Below are positions 15,591 to 23,974 of a stretch of DNA of 64,000 bases, piece after piece; the stretch's first letter is position 1, and every line of letters starts with the position of its first letter. Both the position numbers and the translations under genes were made by a program. Origin of the DNA: PALSA-911 sp963743035 (GTDB taxonomy: Bacteria > Pseudomonadota > Alphaproteobacteria > Acetobacterales > Acetobacteraceae); assembly GCA_963743035.1 (NCBI GenBank), contig CAVUOB010000001.1:124001-188000 (forward strand), in the 5' to 3' direction. The notes below the pieces were generated by a model, which worked only from the letters and a program-made list of their open reading frames with translations, was not told the DNA's origin and made no database searches.

Positions 15591-17813
15591 ATGGACATCG
15601 GACAGGCCATCGACCGGCAGGATGGCAGACTCAAGGTTTTGGGGCAGGCGAAATACGCCGCCGAGTTCGCGATGCCCGGTTTGGCCCACGCTGTGCTGGT
15701 GCAGAGTACGATCGCTGCCGGAAGCATCGACGGGTTCGATCTGGCCGAAGCTTTGGGGATGCCTGGCGTGCTGGCGATCCTGACGCCGGAGAACGCGCCG
15801 AAATTGCGTGAGGAGGGCGTTGCGCGGCAAACCGTGCTGCGTCCCCTGCTGCAGGACAGCGATATCCTGTTCAATGGCCAGCACGTCGCCGTGGTGATCG
15901 CGGACCGGCTGCAGAATGCCCGGGCGGCGGGCAGTGCCGTGCGCGTGCGCTACCTGCAAAGCGAGGCCGTCACGCAGATGGACGAGGCTCTGCACGATGC
16001 CTATGAACCGAAGGCGTTCGCCAACGGCCGGGCCCGGGCGGACAGCCGCAAGGGGGATCCGGAGGCGGCGATGAGCCAGGCCGCGGCTCGGACCCAGGGC
16101 ACCTATGTCACGCCGATCGAGCACCACAACCCGATGGAGCCACATGCAACCATCGCCAGATGGGACGGTGACCGCCTGACCGTGTGGACCGCCACCCAGG
16201 GCATCAGCGGCGCGCAGCATACGCTGGCCGCCCTGTTCGGCCTGGATCCGCAGAATGTCACCGTCATTTGTCCGTTCGTGGGCGGCGGCTTCGGCTGCAA
16301 GGGCAATACCTGGCCGCCGGCAACCCTGGCGGCGATGGCGGCGCGGCATGTCGGCCGTCCCGTGAAGCTGGAGCTAACGCGCCAGCAGATGTTCACTTCC
16401 AACGGCTATCGGCCGCGCACCATCCAGCGGGTGCAGCTGGCGGCGGATGCCGAAGGCAGGCTGCTGGCGATTCAGCATGACGGGCTGACGCAGATGTCGA
16501 TGCCGGAACTCGGGGAGTTCGCCGAGCCGGTGGCGCTCGCCTCGCGTATGCTGTACGCGGCGCCGAACATTGCGACATCCCATCGGCTGGTCGGGGTGAA
16601 CCAGGGGCTGCCGACCTATATGCGCGCGCCGGGCGAGGCGTCCGGCATGTTCGCTTTGGAGTGCGCGATGGACGAGTTGGCGGCAGAGCTCAGAATGGAT
16701 CCGATGGAACTGCGGCTGCGCAACTACGCGGATGTGGACCCGAGCGAGGACAAGCCGTTCGCAAGCAAGGGATTGCGGGAATGCTACCGCCAGGGGGCCG
16801 CGGCGTTTGGCTGGCAGCGGCGGATCCTGGAGCCGGTCTCGATGCGCGACGGACGGACGTTGATCGGCTGGGGCATGGCGACGTCGACCTATCCCACCAA
16901 TCGGATGGCGGCCTCCGCGCTGGTCCGCCTGCTGCCCGACGGAACGGCGGTCGTGCAGTCCGGGACACAGGACATCGGCACGGGAACCTACACGACCATG
17001 GCCCAGCTCGCCGCCGCGGAACTGGGGTTGCCGGTGGATCGCGTGCGCGCCGAACTCGGCGACAGCCGCATGCCCGCCGCACCCGTCTCCGGCGGTTCGA
17101 TGACCACGGCGAGCGTCTTGCCGGCCGTGCAGCTTGCCGCGCAGATGGCACGGAGCCGTCTGGTGGCGCTGGCCAGGAGCCAGCTTGGGGGCTGGGACGA
17201 TCTGCCCGACACGGCATTCCATCTGCGCGACGGAATGCTACTCTGCGACGCAGTACCTGGGGATCGCCCGCGGGATCCCAACCAGGTGAGCGTGGCGGCG
17301 GTGCTGGCGCGGGCGGGCGTGGACCACATCGAAGGGCGCGGCGACGCCAGGCCGGCGGAGGAGAGCGACAAATATTCCCGGCACGCTTTCGGCGCCCAGT
17401 TCGCGGAGGTGCGGATCGACCCCGAACTGCGCACGATCAAGGTGAGCCGCTGGGCCGGCGCATTCGATTGCGGCAAGGTGGTCAATGCCAAGACCGCGCG
17501 CAGCCAGCTGATCGGCGGCATCGTGTTCGGCATGGGCATGGCGCTGTTCGAGGAAACCAGGATCGACGCGCAGACCGGCCGGATCGTCAATGCCGGCATC
17601 GCCGATTATCTGGTGCCGGTGAACGCCGACGTGCCCGAGATCGACGTGATCTTCGTCGAGGCCGAGGACCGGGTCACGACGCCACTGGGCGTCAAGGGCA
17701 TCGGCGAATTGCCGATGGTCGGGGCGGCGCCGGCGATCGCCAACGCCGTCTATCACGCGACCGGCGTGCGGGTGCGCGAACTGCCGATCCGGATCGACAA
17801 GATCTTGGCCTGA
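15591..17813 (+). CDS. Molybdopterin-binding large subunit of aldehyde oxidoreductase, PaoC-like
   Basis: The catalytic Mo subunit, 740 aa. It has the N-terminal hammerhead domain (V-L-G-Q-A-K-Y-A-A-E near 18), the cofactor loop GGGFGCKG near 225, and the conserved GVKGIGELPMVGAAPAIANA near the C-terminus carrying the catalytic Glu. ATG 15591 follows GAGGAGGCC. Enzymes of this type oxidise aldehydes, often aromatic, with water as oxygen donor. It has no signal of its own and would be exported with the Tat-tagged small subunit. No XdhC/PaoD-type maturation factor, which this family needs, is encoded in the window. Confidence 0.9.
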   Translation: MDIGQAIDRQDGRLKVLGQAKYAAEFAMPGLAHAVLVQSTIAAGSIDGFDLAEALGMPGVLAILTPENAPKLREEGVARQTVLRPLLQDSDILFNGQHVAVVIADRLQNARAAGSAVRVRYLQSEAVTQMDEALHDAYEPKAFANGRARADSRKGDPEAAMSQAAARTQGTYVTPIEHHNPMEPHATIARWDGDRLTVWTATQGISGAQHTLAALFGLDPQNVTVICPFVGGGFGCKGNTWPPATLAAMAARHVGRPVKLELTRQQMFTSNGYRPRTIQRVQLAADAEGRLLAIQHDGLTQMSMPELGEFAEPVALASRMLYAAPNIATSHRLVGVNQGLPTYMRAPGEASGMFALECAMDELAAELRMDPMELRLRNYADVDPSEDKPFASKGLRECYRQGAAAFGWQRRILEPVSMRDGRTLIGWGMATSTYPTNRMAASALVRLLPDGTAVVQSGTQDIGTGTYTTMAQLAAAELGLPVDRVRAELGDSRMPAAPVSGGSMTTASVLPAVQLAAQMARSRLVALARSQLGGWDDLPDTAFHLRDGMLLCDAVPGDRPRDPNQVSVAAVLARAGVDHIEGRGDARPAEESDKYSRHAFGAQFAEVRIDPELRTIKVSRWAGAFDCGKVVNAKTARSQLIGGIVFGMGMALFEETRIDAQTGRIVNAGIADYLVPVNADVPEIDVIFVEAEDRVTTPLGVKGIGELPMVGAAPAIANAVYHATGVRVRELPIRIDKILA

Positions 17814-17990
17814 CAGCGGGAGAGATGGGATCGCGGCGGTGTCGCTGCGGTCCGGCAGAATAGACAACCTCGTGGTTCTTGCATTTGCCGGGGGCTTCCG
17901 CACAAGCTGTCACTATCCCAACGACCGTGCCCCGGCGCGGAAAGAGTGGGCGCCTCGGTCGCAGCCGTCTATCGAGAAGGATGGAGAGCC

Positions 17991-18594
17991 ATGCCGACAC
18001 CGACGCAGACCGATGCCTCGTTGGAGGCCGTCAGATCTCGGCTCGAACAGCTCTGGGCGGCAGCGGTGGTGGTGGAGGGGCCGCCACCGGAGGCGGGCAC
18101 CGCGCAGGCGCTGGCCTTCGGCGTCAATCTCCGCGTCAACCTGGCCTCCGCCTTCGCGGCCGCGTGGGAGACGGCGCAGGCCGTGGTCAAGGGGACCGCC
18201 GCTGCGCATGCTCCGTTCGATATCGCGACCTGGTTCGAGGCCGGCGCCGAGGCGATCGGGGCGATCAGGACGATCTTCGCATCGCTGGTGCAGCGTATGC
18301 GTCCGATCGACTACGTGACATCCGTCATTCTCGCCAACCATCCGGAGGGGATGACGTCCAAGGCGCTGCGCGGCGCCGTCGAGGAATTCCTCCGCGATCC
18401 GAAAGCTCGCCGACTATGCATGGTATCTCGGCATGAACGAGGATCGGGTGCGGCGCGCGCGGGAAGTCCTCGCAGCACCCGACTGGTTCGAGCAATCGCT
18501 GGCGAAACTGCGTGAAACCGAGTTTCTCGACGAGGCCGGGGAACAGCTCATGTTCCACCCGCACCACATCAATATCGGCTGGCGCAAGGAATAG
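17991..18594 (+). pseudogene. Uncharacterised helical protein, interrupted by a +1 frameshift
   Basis: A gene of unknown family. The first frame runs from ATG 17991 (AAGGATGGAG upstream) and the natural continuation lies one frame over. Removing one A from the AAA at 18402-18404 gives a continuous protein of about 200 aa ending I-N-I-G-W-R-K-E at 18594. The restored sequence is helical throughout; residues about 105-140 (D-Y-V-T-S-V-I-L-A-N-H-P-E-G-M-T-S-K) read like a winged helix. As written, translation would stop at 18515 after an unrelated tail. It precedes the subtilase by 51 bases on the same strand and probably belongs with it. No signal peptide or membrane helix was seen. Confidence 0.6.
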
Positions 18595-18645
18595 TCTCGC
18601 GCCACCGGGAATGGCCGCCGGCTGACCGATCAGGCAGAGGACAGG

Positions 18646-20322
18646 ATGTTCAGCCCCGCATTGATGTCGATGATGGCGTGCAGCATCGGGCCGCACGCCG
18701 GCGAAGCCGGTTCGATGACGGATTACACATCGCCGTACGAGTTTTGGACCGCGTTCTCCGCCGCGGTCGAGACATTCCCGACCCGGGATTGGCCGCGCCT
18801 GCCGGTGATCGGGCGCACCGTCATTCCGCTCGACTACCGCTATTGGTTCGGCGACAGCGTGAGCGTCGATCTCTCGGGCAGTCCCGCCTTCTTCTGGGGC
18901 CGCGTGCCGGTCGATCGCCTGGTGCGGTTCTTCGGGGAGTTCCGGTCCTTCGGCCCTGGGGAGCAATATGTCGATCTCGGCACGCCGATCCGCGCCGGCG
19001 GCAGCGGCTCGGTATTCGATCGCCGATGCGCCACCTATCTTGTCGCGTCGTCTTCCGGCCAACCGAAGGTCGGCGCGGCGATCATCGATCTCGGGGATGC
19101 CTCGGCCGGGACGCCCGACGACTATAATGGTCGCCTTCGCCATGCCGTTACCGCGAACATCACAATGTCCGCGCATGCCGAGAAGGTATTGTCAGCGCTG
19201 CTGGAGCGGCTGGACGCCAGGAAGGTGCTTGCCGACACGATGGTCAGTTGCGCGCTGGTGCGTCCGCCGGGGGCGATGATCGCGGGTGGGCGGGGTGCGC
19301 TCGATCAGGTGAACGCAACCGAAATGCTCGATGCGGTGAAGGCGCTCGACGCCCTGCTGGCGGCTGACACGGTTCCGACGGTGGTGAACCTGTCTCTCGG
19401 CACGCATGTCGGGCCGCATAACGGCGATTCGCCGCTGGAGGAATATATCGCCAGCAAGATGTACCGGCCGGCCGAGCGCTTCCTGGTCGCCGCGGCCGGC
19501 AATGATGGCGGGAAGGGCCTCGCCGCCAGGCGGAACCTGAAAGCCGGCGAGGTCGAGTTCCTGGGCCTGCGTACTGGCGCGCTTTGTCATGAACTGCTGG
19601 TCGAGTTCTGGTGGGACGATTCCAACGCCGCGGGCCTGGAGGTCTCGGCCAGCATCGAGCAGCCACTGGCGACCGGCGGGCGCTCCCAACTTGGCATGGT
19701 GAGCATCGGGCAAGGCACGGTCGGCGCGGTGTTGGGCGTGGCGCCGGCCGGATTGCCCGCCGGCATGGTCAGCCAGTCGCTGTTCAACGCGACATGCCGC
19801 AACAATCTCGGCTGTATCGCCTTTGCGCTGGGCTCGACGCAGCCGCGGCGGGCGCTGCCGCAGGTGGAGATCCGCTTTTCGCTGAAAAGCGCCGCCGATG
19901 TGATCGTCAATGCCTGGATCGTGGTAGCCGAGATCGAGCCGCAGACGGCTTTTATCGAGGGCGGGCAGGACGGCACGATCATGGTGCCCGCCAGCGACAC
20001 GACGGTGCTCAGCGTGGCCGGGTCGGAGCCGACCGGGCAGGTCTGGCAGGGCTCCTCACGCGGTCCGGCGGCGCAGTACCAGCCCGGGTATGCGGGCGCG
20101 GACAGCCCGTTGATGGCCCATCTGGTGCAACTGAGCGGAGAGAGCGGCACCAGCTATTCCAGCCCGCGCGCCTGCGCCGACACGGCCGCGGCCCTGGCCG
20201 ATCCGTCGAAGCGGCCGAACTGCCAGGACGCCATCGACCTGATCTGCGAGGCGTACGGCCTGAAGCGTTACGCGCTGCCGGCCTGGAGTCCGCGTATCGG
20301 CTATCACAAGGTGATCGTCTGA
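18646..20322 (+). CDS. Divergent S8 family serine protease (subtilase-like)
   Basis: A 558-aa protein with a subtilase core that departs from the usual motifs. The candidate triad is D148 (AAIIDLGDAS), H177 (TMSAHAEKVL) and S503 (SGTSYSSPRAC), with oxyanion N286 (VAAAGNDGG). Supporting subtilase marks are VVNLSLG at 246-252 and SSRGP at 470-474. Residues 1-130 are an unassigned N-terminal domain. There is no signal peptide, so it should act in the cytoplasm. ATG 18646 has GAGGACAGG just upstream; an internal ATG at 18715 is an alternative start. It pairs with the frameshifted helical gene upstream. Cytoplasmic subtilases with small partner genes occur in bacterial conflict systems; this assignment is a guess. 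Confidence 0.75.
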   Translation: MFSPALMSMMACSIGPHAGEAGSMTDYTSPYEFWTAFSAAVETFPTRDWPRLPVIGRTVIPLDYRYWFGDSVSVDLSGSPAFFWGRVPVDRLVRFFGEFRSFGPGEQYVDLGTPIRAGGSGSVFDRRCATYLVASSSGQPKVGAAIIDLGDASAGTPDDYNGRLRHAVTANITMSAHAEKVLSALLERLDARKVLADTMVSCALVRPPGAMIAGGRGALDQVNATEMLDAVKALDALLAADTVPTVVNLSLGTHVGPHNGDSPLEEYIASKMYRPAERFLVAAAGNDGGKGLAARRNLKAGEVEFLGLRTGALCHELLVEFWWDDSNAAGLEVSASIEQPLATGGRSQLGMVSIGQGTVGAVLGVAPAGLPAGMVSQSLFNATCRNNLGCIAFALGSTQPRRALPQVEIRFSLKSAADVIVNAWIVVAEIEPQTAFIEGGQDGTIMVPASDTTVLSVAGSEPTGQVWQGSSRGPAAQYQPGYAGADSPLMAHLVQLSGESGTSYSSPRACADTAAALADPSKRPNCQDAIDLICEAYGLKRYALPAWSPRIGYHKVIV

Positions 20323-20344
20323 CCCGAGCCCCGGATCGGCGGAT

Positions 20345-21274
20345 CTACTCCGGCTGTTCGGCCTTGTGCGCCAGCAGCGCCATCAGCCGCCGGTCGCGCC
20401 ATTCCTGGCGGACCACCTGCATGTTCAGCGGCAGGATCTCGCGCTGGGCGGCGTGCAGCTTGCCGACCAGTTCGGGGGTCCATTCCCGCGGCGTCATCTG
20501 TGCCTGCAGATCCGCATACAGGCCGCCATAGCGGGCGCAGTAATCGGCCAGGCCCCCAGGGGCGTTCAGGTCGATCGTTTCCAACGGTCCCATGAACGAC
20601 CAGCGCAGGCCCAGGCCATGCTTGACCGTGGCGTCCAAATCCTCCGGACTGATCAGGCCATCGTCGATCAGCCGGAACGCCTCGGCCAGCAGGGCGCCCT
20701 GCAGCCGGTTCAGCACGAAGCCCTGCACTTCGCGGTGGATGGTGGCGGGGACCTGCTTCGCCTGTTCCATGATCTCGCGCGTCCGCGCCACCGCCCAGTC
20801 GGCAGTCCAGGGTGCGGGGCAGATTTCCACCAGCGGGATCAGATAGGGCGGATTGACCGGATGGGCGACCAGGCAGCGGCCACGGCCGGGCAGGTTGCCG
20901 GTGAACTCGCTGGCGGGAATGCCGGAGGTGGAACTGGCCAGCACCACGTGCGGGGCGGCGTGGCGGTCGAGCTCGGCGAACAGTTCCTGCTTTTCGGCCA
21001 CGCGCTCGGGGCCGTTCTCCTGCACGTAGTCGGCGCCGGCGAGCGCCTCGGCGATGGTGGCGGCTGGGCGGATATGGGCCAGCACGGCAGCGGGTTCATC
21101 GGCGAGCAAGCCGGCCTCGCGCAGCTCTGGCAGGCGTTCGGCGATATAGGCCAAAGCCGGGGGGATGGCCTCGGGGAATTTGTCCCATAGCGCGACCTCG
21201 AAGCCGGCACGGGCGAACACGATCGACCAGGCGCGCCCGATCAGTCCGGCGCCGATGACGGCTACTTTGGTCAT
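20345..21274 (-). CDS. 3-hydroxyacyl-CoA dehydrogenase family protein, lambda-crystallin type
   Basis: A 309-aa NAD-dependent dehydrogenase. The Rossmann motif is VAVIGAGLIGRAW at the N-terminus. The segment AHPVNPPYLIPLVEI holds the His-Glu pair and is characteristic of lambda-crystallin/L-gulonate 3-dehydrogenase and L-carnitine dehydrogenase relatives, rather than fatty-acid FadB proteins. ATG 21274 follows GGAGTTGCTTC. It converges with the subtilase gene and diverges from the D-2-hydroxyacid dehydrogenase at 21391. Its substrate is probably a small 3-hydroxy acid. Confidence 0.87.
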   Translation of the reverse strand: MTKVAVIGAGLIGRAWSIVFARAGFEVALWDKFPEAIPPALAYIAERLPELREAGLLADEPAAVLAHIRPAATIAEALAGADYVQENGPERVAEKQELFAELDRHAAPHVVLASSTSGIPASEFTGNLPGRGRCLVAHPVNPPYLIPLVEICPAPWTADWAVARTREIMEQAKQVPATIHREVQGFVLNRLQGALLAEAFRLIDDGLISPEDLDATVKHGLGLRWSFMGPLETIDLNAPGGLADYCARYGGLYADLQAQMTPREWTPELVGKLHAAQREILPLNMQVVRQEWRDRRLMALLAHKAEQPE

Positions 21275-21390
21275 GAAGCAACTCCATTTCTGCTGGCGGG
21301 AAAAGACCATTGTTGCCGCGCGCGGGCAATGGCTTGCGCACCGCCCGCCTCCGTTCCAACCTGCGGCCGTATTTCGGGGGGAAGAACGAC

Positions 21391-22380
21391 ATGTCGGACA
21401 GGGTGAAGGTGGCGGTGCTCGACGACTGGCAGGGCGTGGCCCGTGCCAACGCGGACTGGGCGAAACTGGAGGCCCGGGCGGACGTGACCTTCTTCGCGGA
21501 CGCTTTTGCCGACGAGGACGACGCGGCGGCGAAGCTTGCCGATTACGACATCGTGCTGTCGATGCGCGAGCGCACGCCGTTGCCGGGAAGCCTGATCAAC
21601 CGGCTGCCGAAATTGCGCATGCTGGGGATGACCGGCGCGCGCAATGCGTCCCTGGATACGGCCGCCTGCACCGCGCGTGGCATTCCGGTATGCGCCACCC
21701 AGGGCGGCGGCTATGCCGACAGCGCCACCGCCGAATTGGCGCTGGGGCTGCTGGTGGCGGCGGCGCGCGGCATCCCCAAGGGCGACGCCAATATGCGCGC
21801 CGGAAAATTCCAGCAGGGGGTTCCCGTCGGCATCGGCCTGGCCGGGAAGACCATGGGGATCATGGGCCTCGGCCGGCTCGGCGGCTACATGGCGAGCTAT
21901 TGCAAGGCGCTGCGCATGGAGGTGATCGCCTGGAGCGCGAACCTGACCGCGGAGCGGGCGGCCGAGGTCGGCGTCGAGCTGGTTTCCAAGGACGAGCTGA
22001 TGAGCCGCTCGGACGCGATCAGCATCCATCTGGTGCTGTCGCCGCGCTCGCGCGGGTTGGTGGGGGCGGCGGATATCGCGCGGATGAAGCAGGGCGCGAT
22101 CCTGATCAACACATCGCGCGGGCCGATCGTCGATGCCGCCGCGCTGCTGGCGGCGCTGAACGAGGGGCGCATCGTCGCGGCGCTCGACGTGTTCGACCGC
22201 GAGCCGCTGCCGGCGAACGATAAGCTGCGCAGCGCGCCGAACACGGTGCTGATGCCGCATCTCGGCTATGGCGTGCAGGAGACCTGGAACGGGTTCTATC
22301 CGCAGAGCCTGGAGAACGCGCTGGCGTTCCTGGATGGCAAGCCCGTCCGCGTCACCAATCCCGAGGTGCTGAAGGCTTGA
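21391..22380 (+). CDS. D-2-hydroxyacid dehydrogenase family protein
   Basis: A 329-aa NAD(P)-dependent dehydrogenase of the D-2-hydroxyacid family (SerA/glyoxylate reductase fold). The nucleotide loop is G-L-G-R-L-G-G-Y in the middle. The catalytic residues are Arg in NTSRGPIVD, Glu in FDREPLP and His in MPHLGYG. ATG 21391 has GGGGGGAAGAACGAC upstream. It reduces 2-oxo acids or the reverse. The next gene, an alcohol dehydrogenase, follows after 67 bases on the same strand. Confidence 0.9.
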   Translation: MSDRVKVAVLDDWQGVARANADWAKLEARADVTFFADAFADEDDAAAKLADYDIVLSMRERTPLPGSLINRLPKLRMLGMTGARNASLDTAACTARGIPVCATQGGGYADSATAELALGLLVAAARGIPKGDANMRAGKFQQGVPVGIGLAGKTMGIMGLGRLGGYMASYCKALRMEVIAWSANLTAERAAEVGVELVSKDELMSRSDAISIHLVLSPRSRGLVGAADIARMKQGAILINTSRGPIVDAAALLAALNEGRIVAALDVFDREPLPANDKLRSAPNTVLMPHLGYGVQETWNGFYPQSLENALAFLDGKPVRVTNPEVLKA

Positions 22381-22447
22381 CCTGACGCCGCCAGGCTCTA
22401 TGCCTCGCCTGTCCAGATAACCGCCCAGAGAACCGGGAGACAAACAG

Positions 22448-23515
22448 ATGCGCGCGTATGCCGTGGTAGAGAACGGAAAGCCCCTGAAGGAAATCGAGCT
22501 GCCGACGCCGGAGCCGAAGGGCACCGAGGTGCTGCTGGAAGTGACCCATTGCGGCGTCTGCCATTCCGACCTGCATATCTGGGAAGGCTATTACGATCTC
22601 GGCGGCGGGCAGAAGATGTCGCTGGCGGATCGCGGCGTGAAGCTGCCGCTGGCGATGGGCCATGAGATCGTCGGGCGCGTGCGCAAGCTGGGTCCGGACG
22701 CGCAGGGCAAGGGCGTGCAGGAAGGCGATCTGCGCATCGTCTATCCCTGGCTCGGTTGCGGGCATTGCGACAAATGCCTGGCCGACGAAGACAACATGTG
22801 CCAGGTCGGCGCCGCGCTCGGCGTGTTCCAGAACGGCGGCTACGGTTCCCACGTCCTGGCGCCGCATCCGCGGCATCTGGTCGATCCCGGTACGCTGGAT
22901 CCGGCGGTGGCGGCGACCTATGCCTGTTCCGGCATCACCGTGTTCTCGGCGATCAAGAAGGTCATGCCGATGCCGGCGGACGAGCCGATCGTCGTGGTCG
23001 GCGCCGGCGGGCTTGGCCTGAACGCGATCGCCATCCTGAAGGCGATGGGTCACCGCAACATCGTTTCGGTGGACGTGAACGACGAGAAGCTGGCCGCGGC
23101 CACCAAGTCCGGGGCGACGAAGACCGTGAACGCGAGCGGCGAGGGCGCCACCCAGCGCATCATCGAGGCCGCCGGCGGGCCGGTGGAAGCGGTGATCGAC
23201 CTGGTGAACGGCACCGCGACGGCGAAATTCGGCTTCGACGCGCTGCGCAAGGGCGGCAAGCTGGTGCAGGTGGGGCTGTTCGGCGGCGAATTGCGGCTGG
23301 CCCTGCCGGTCATGGCGATGCGCGCGCTGACGGTGCGCGGCAGCTATGTGGGCAACGTCAAGGAACTGCGCGAGCTGGTGCAGCTGGCGCAGGACGGCAA
23401 GCTGGAGGCGTTGCCGGTCAGCACCATTCCGCAGCGCGACGCCAATGACGCGCTGATGGCGCTGCGCGACGGCAAGGTGACCGGACGGCTGGTGCTGAAG
23501 ACCGACGTGAACTGA
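22448..23515 (+). CDS. Zinc-dependent alcohol dehydrogenase
   Basis: A 355-aa medium-chain dehydrogenase/reductase. Catalytic zinc residues are C38-H39 (GVCHSDLH) and H72-E73 (GHE). The structural zinc is bound by C104, C107, C110 and C118 (CGHCDKC..C). The NAD fold has VVGAGGLGLNAIAI. It oxidises an alcohol to an aldehyde in the cytoplasm. GGGAGACAAACAG precedes the ATG. After the stop comes a gap of 459 bases with hairpin repeats. Confidence 0.9.
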   Translation: MRAYAVVENGKPLKEIELPTPEPKGTEVLLEVTHCGVCHSDLHIWEGYYDLGGGQKMSLADRGVKLPLAMGHEIVGRVRKLGPDAQGKGVQEGDLRIVYPWLGCGHCDKCLADEDNMCQVGAALGVFQNGGYGSHVLAPHPRHLVDPGTLDPAVAATYACSGITVFSAIKKVMPMPADEPIVVVGAGGLGLNAIAILKAMGHRNIVSVDVNDEKLAAATKSGATKTVNASGEGATQRIIEAAGGPVEAVIDLVNGTATAKFGFDALRKGGKLVQVGLFGGELRLALPVMAMRALTVRGSYVGNVKELRELVQLAQDGKLEALPVSTIPQRDANDALMALRDGKVTGRLVLKTDVN

Positions 23516-23600
23516 GGAAGGCTGCGGAGGAAGGCCTTCTTCCCCGTCTGCCGACAAGCCGGTGCCAGGGCGCGATCTTGCCCGAAACCGCATGAAAACC

Positions 23601-23627
23601 CCCTCTCCCCCGCTTCCGGGGAGAGGG
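23601..23627. repeat. Short palindromic repeat, copy 1 (REP-like)
   Basis: CCCTCTCCCC (23601-23610) and GGGGAGAGGG (23618-23627) form a 10-bp stem with a 7-base loop. It is followed by AGGGGTGAGGGGG, whose complement CCCCCTCAC precedes copy 2 at about 23687, so the two copies form one larger inverted arrangement. This type of C-rich palindrome is common between genes in GC-rich proteobacteria. Confidence 0.7.
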
Positions 23628-23700
23628 AGGGGTGAGGGGGGCGGGAGGCCCGTCTGGTGCGTGCTTCCCGCTCATCCTGCGCCGCTTCCCCCTCACGCTG

Positions 23701-23727
23701 CCCTCTCCCCCGAAGCGGGGGAGAGGG
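23701..23727. repeat. Short palindromic repeat, copy 2 (REP-like)
   Basis: CCCTCTCCCCCG (23701-23712) and CGGGGGAGAGGG (23716-23727) form a perfect 12-bp stem with a three-base loop. It is the better-preserved copy. It may end transcripts from the alcohol dehydrogenase gene, but no T tract follows. Confidence 0.75.
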
Positions 23728-23974
23728 TATGATTTTGGGAGAGGAGATGCCGGCGGCATATGCTGCCACCGTCATGGGCCTTCGTTGATTTCATCGGCCG
23801 CCGCGAACGGCCGCGCCCGGGCGCGGTTGCCGATTGATTCCACTTCCTTGGCGCAGCTTCGTCTGTCCGGCGGGACGGCGAAGGCCTAGCGGAGGCGTGC
23901 TTTCCGCATTACGTCTTATCGCAGGCGGCGTGAACGAGCCGCGTCGTTGTCGCATCCGAACCCGGAGCCCCTCG

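Larger units (their letters stand above)
23516..23974. other. 459-base intergenic region with two palindromic repeats
   Basis: No gene could be supported here. The region contains two CCCTCTCCCC/GGGGAGAGGG hairpins (23601-23627 and 23701-23727), described separately. The open frames across it are made of repeat sequence. The last part, from about 23840, leads to the MDR oxidoreductase start and must hold its promoter. Confidence 0.6.

Noticed and set aside
23632..23889. 85-codon open frame in the intergenic repeat region
   Set aside because: It is made of the C-rich palindromes themselves (P-S-P-P-K-R-G-R-G) and has no ribosome site.
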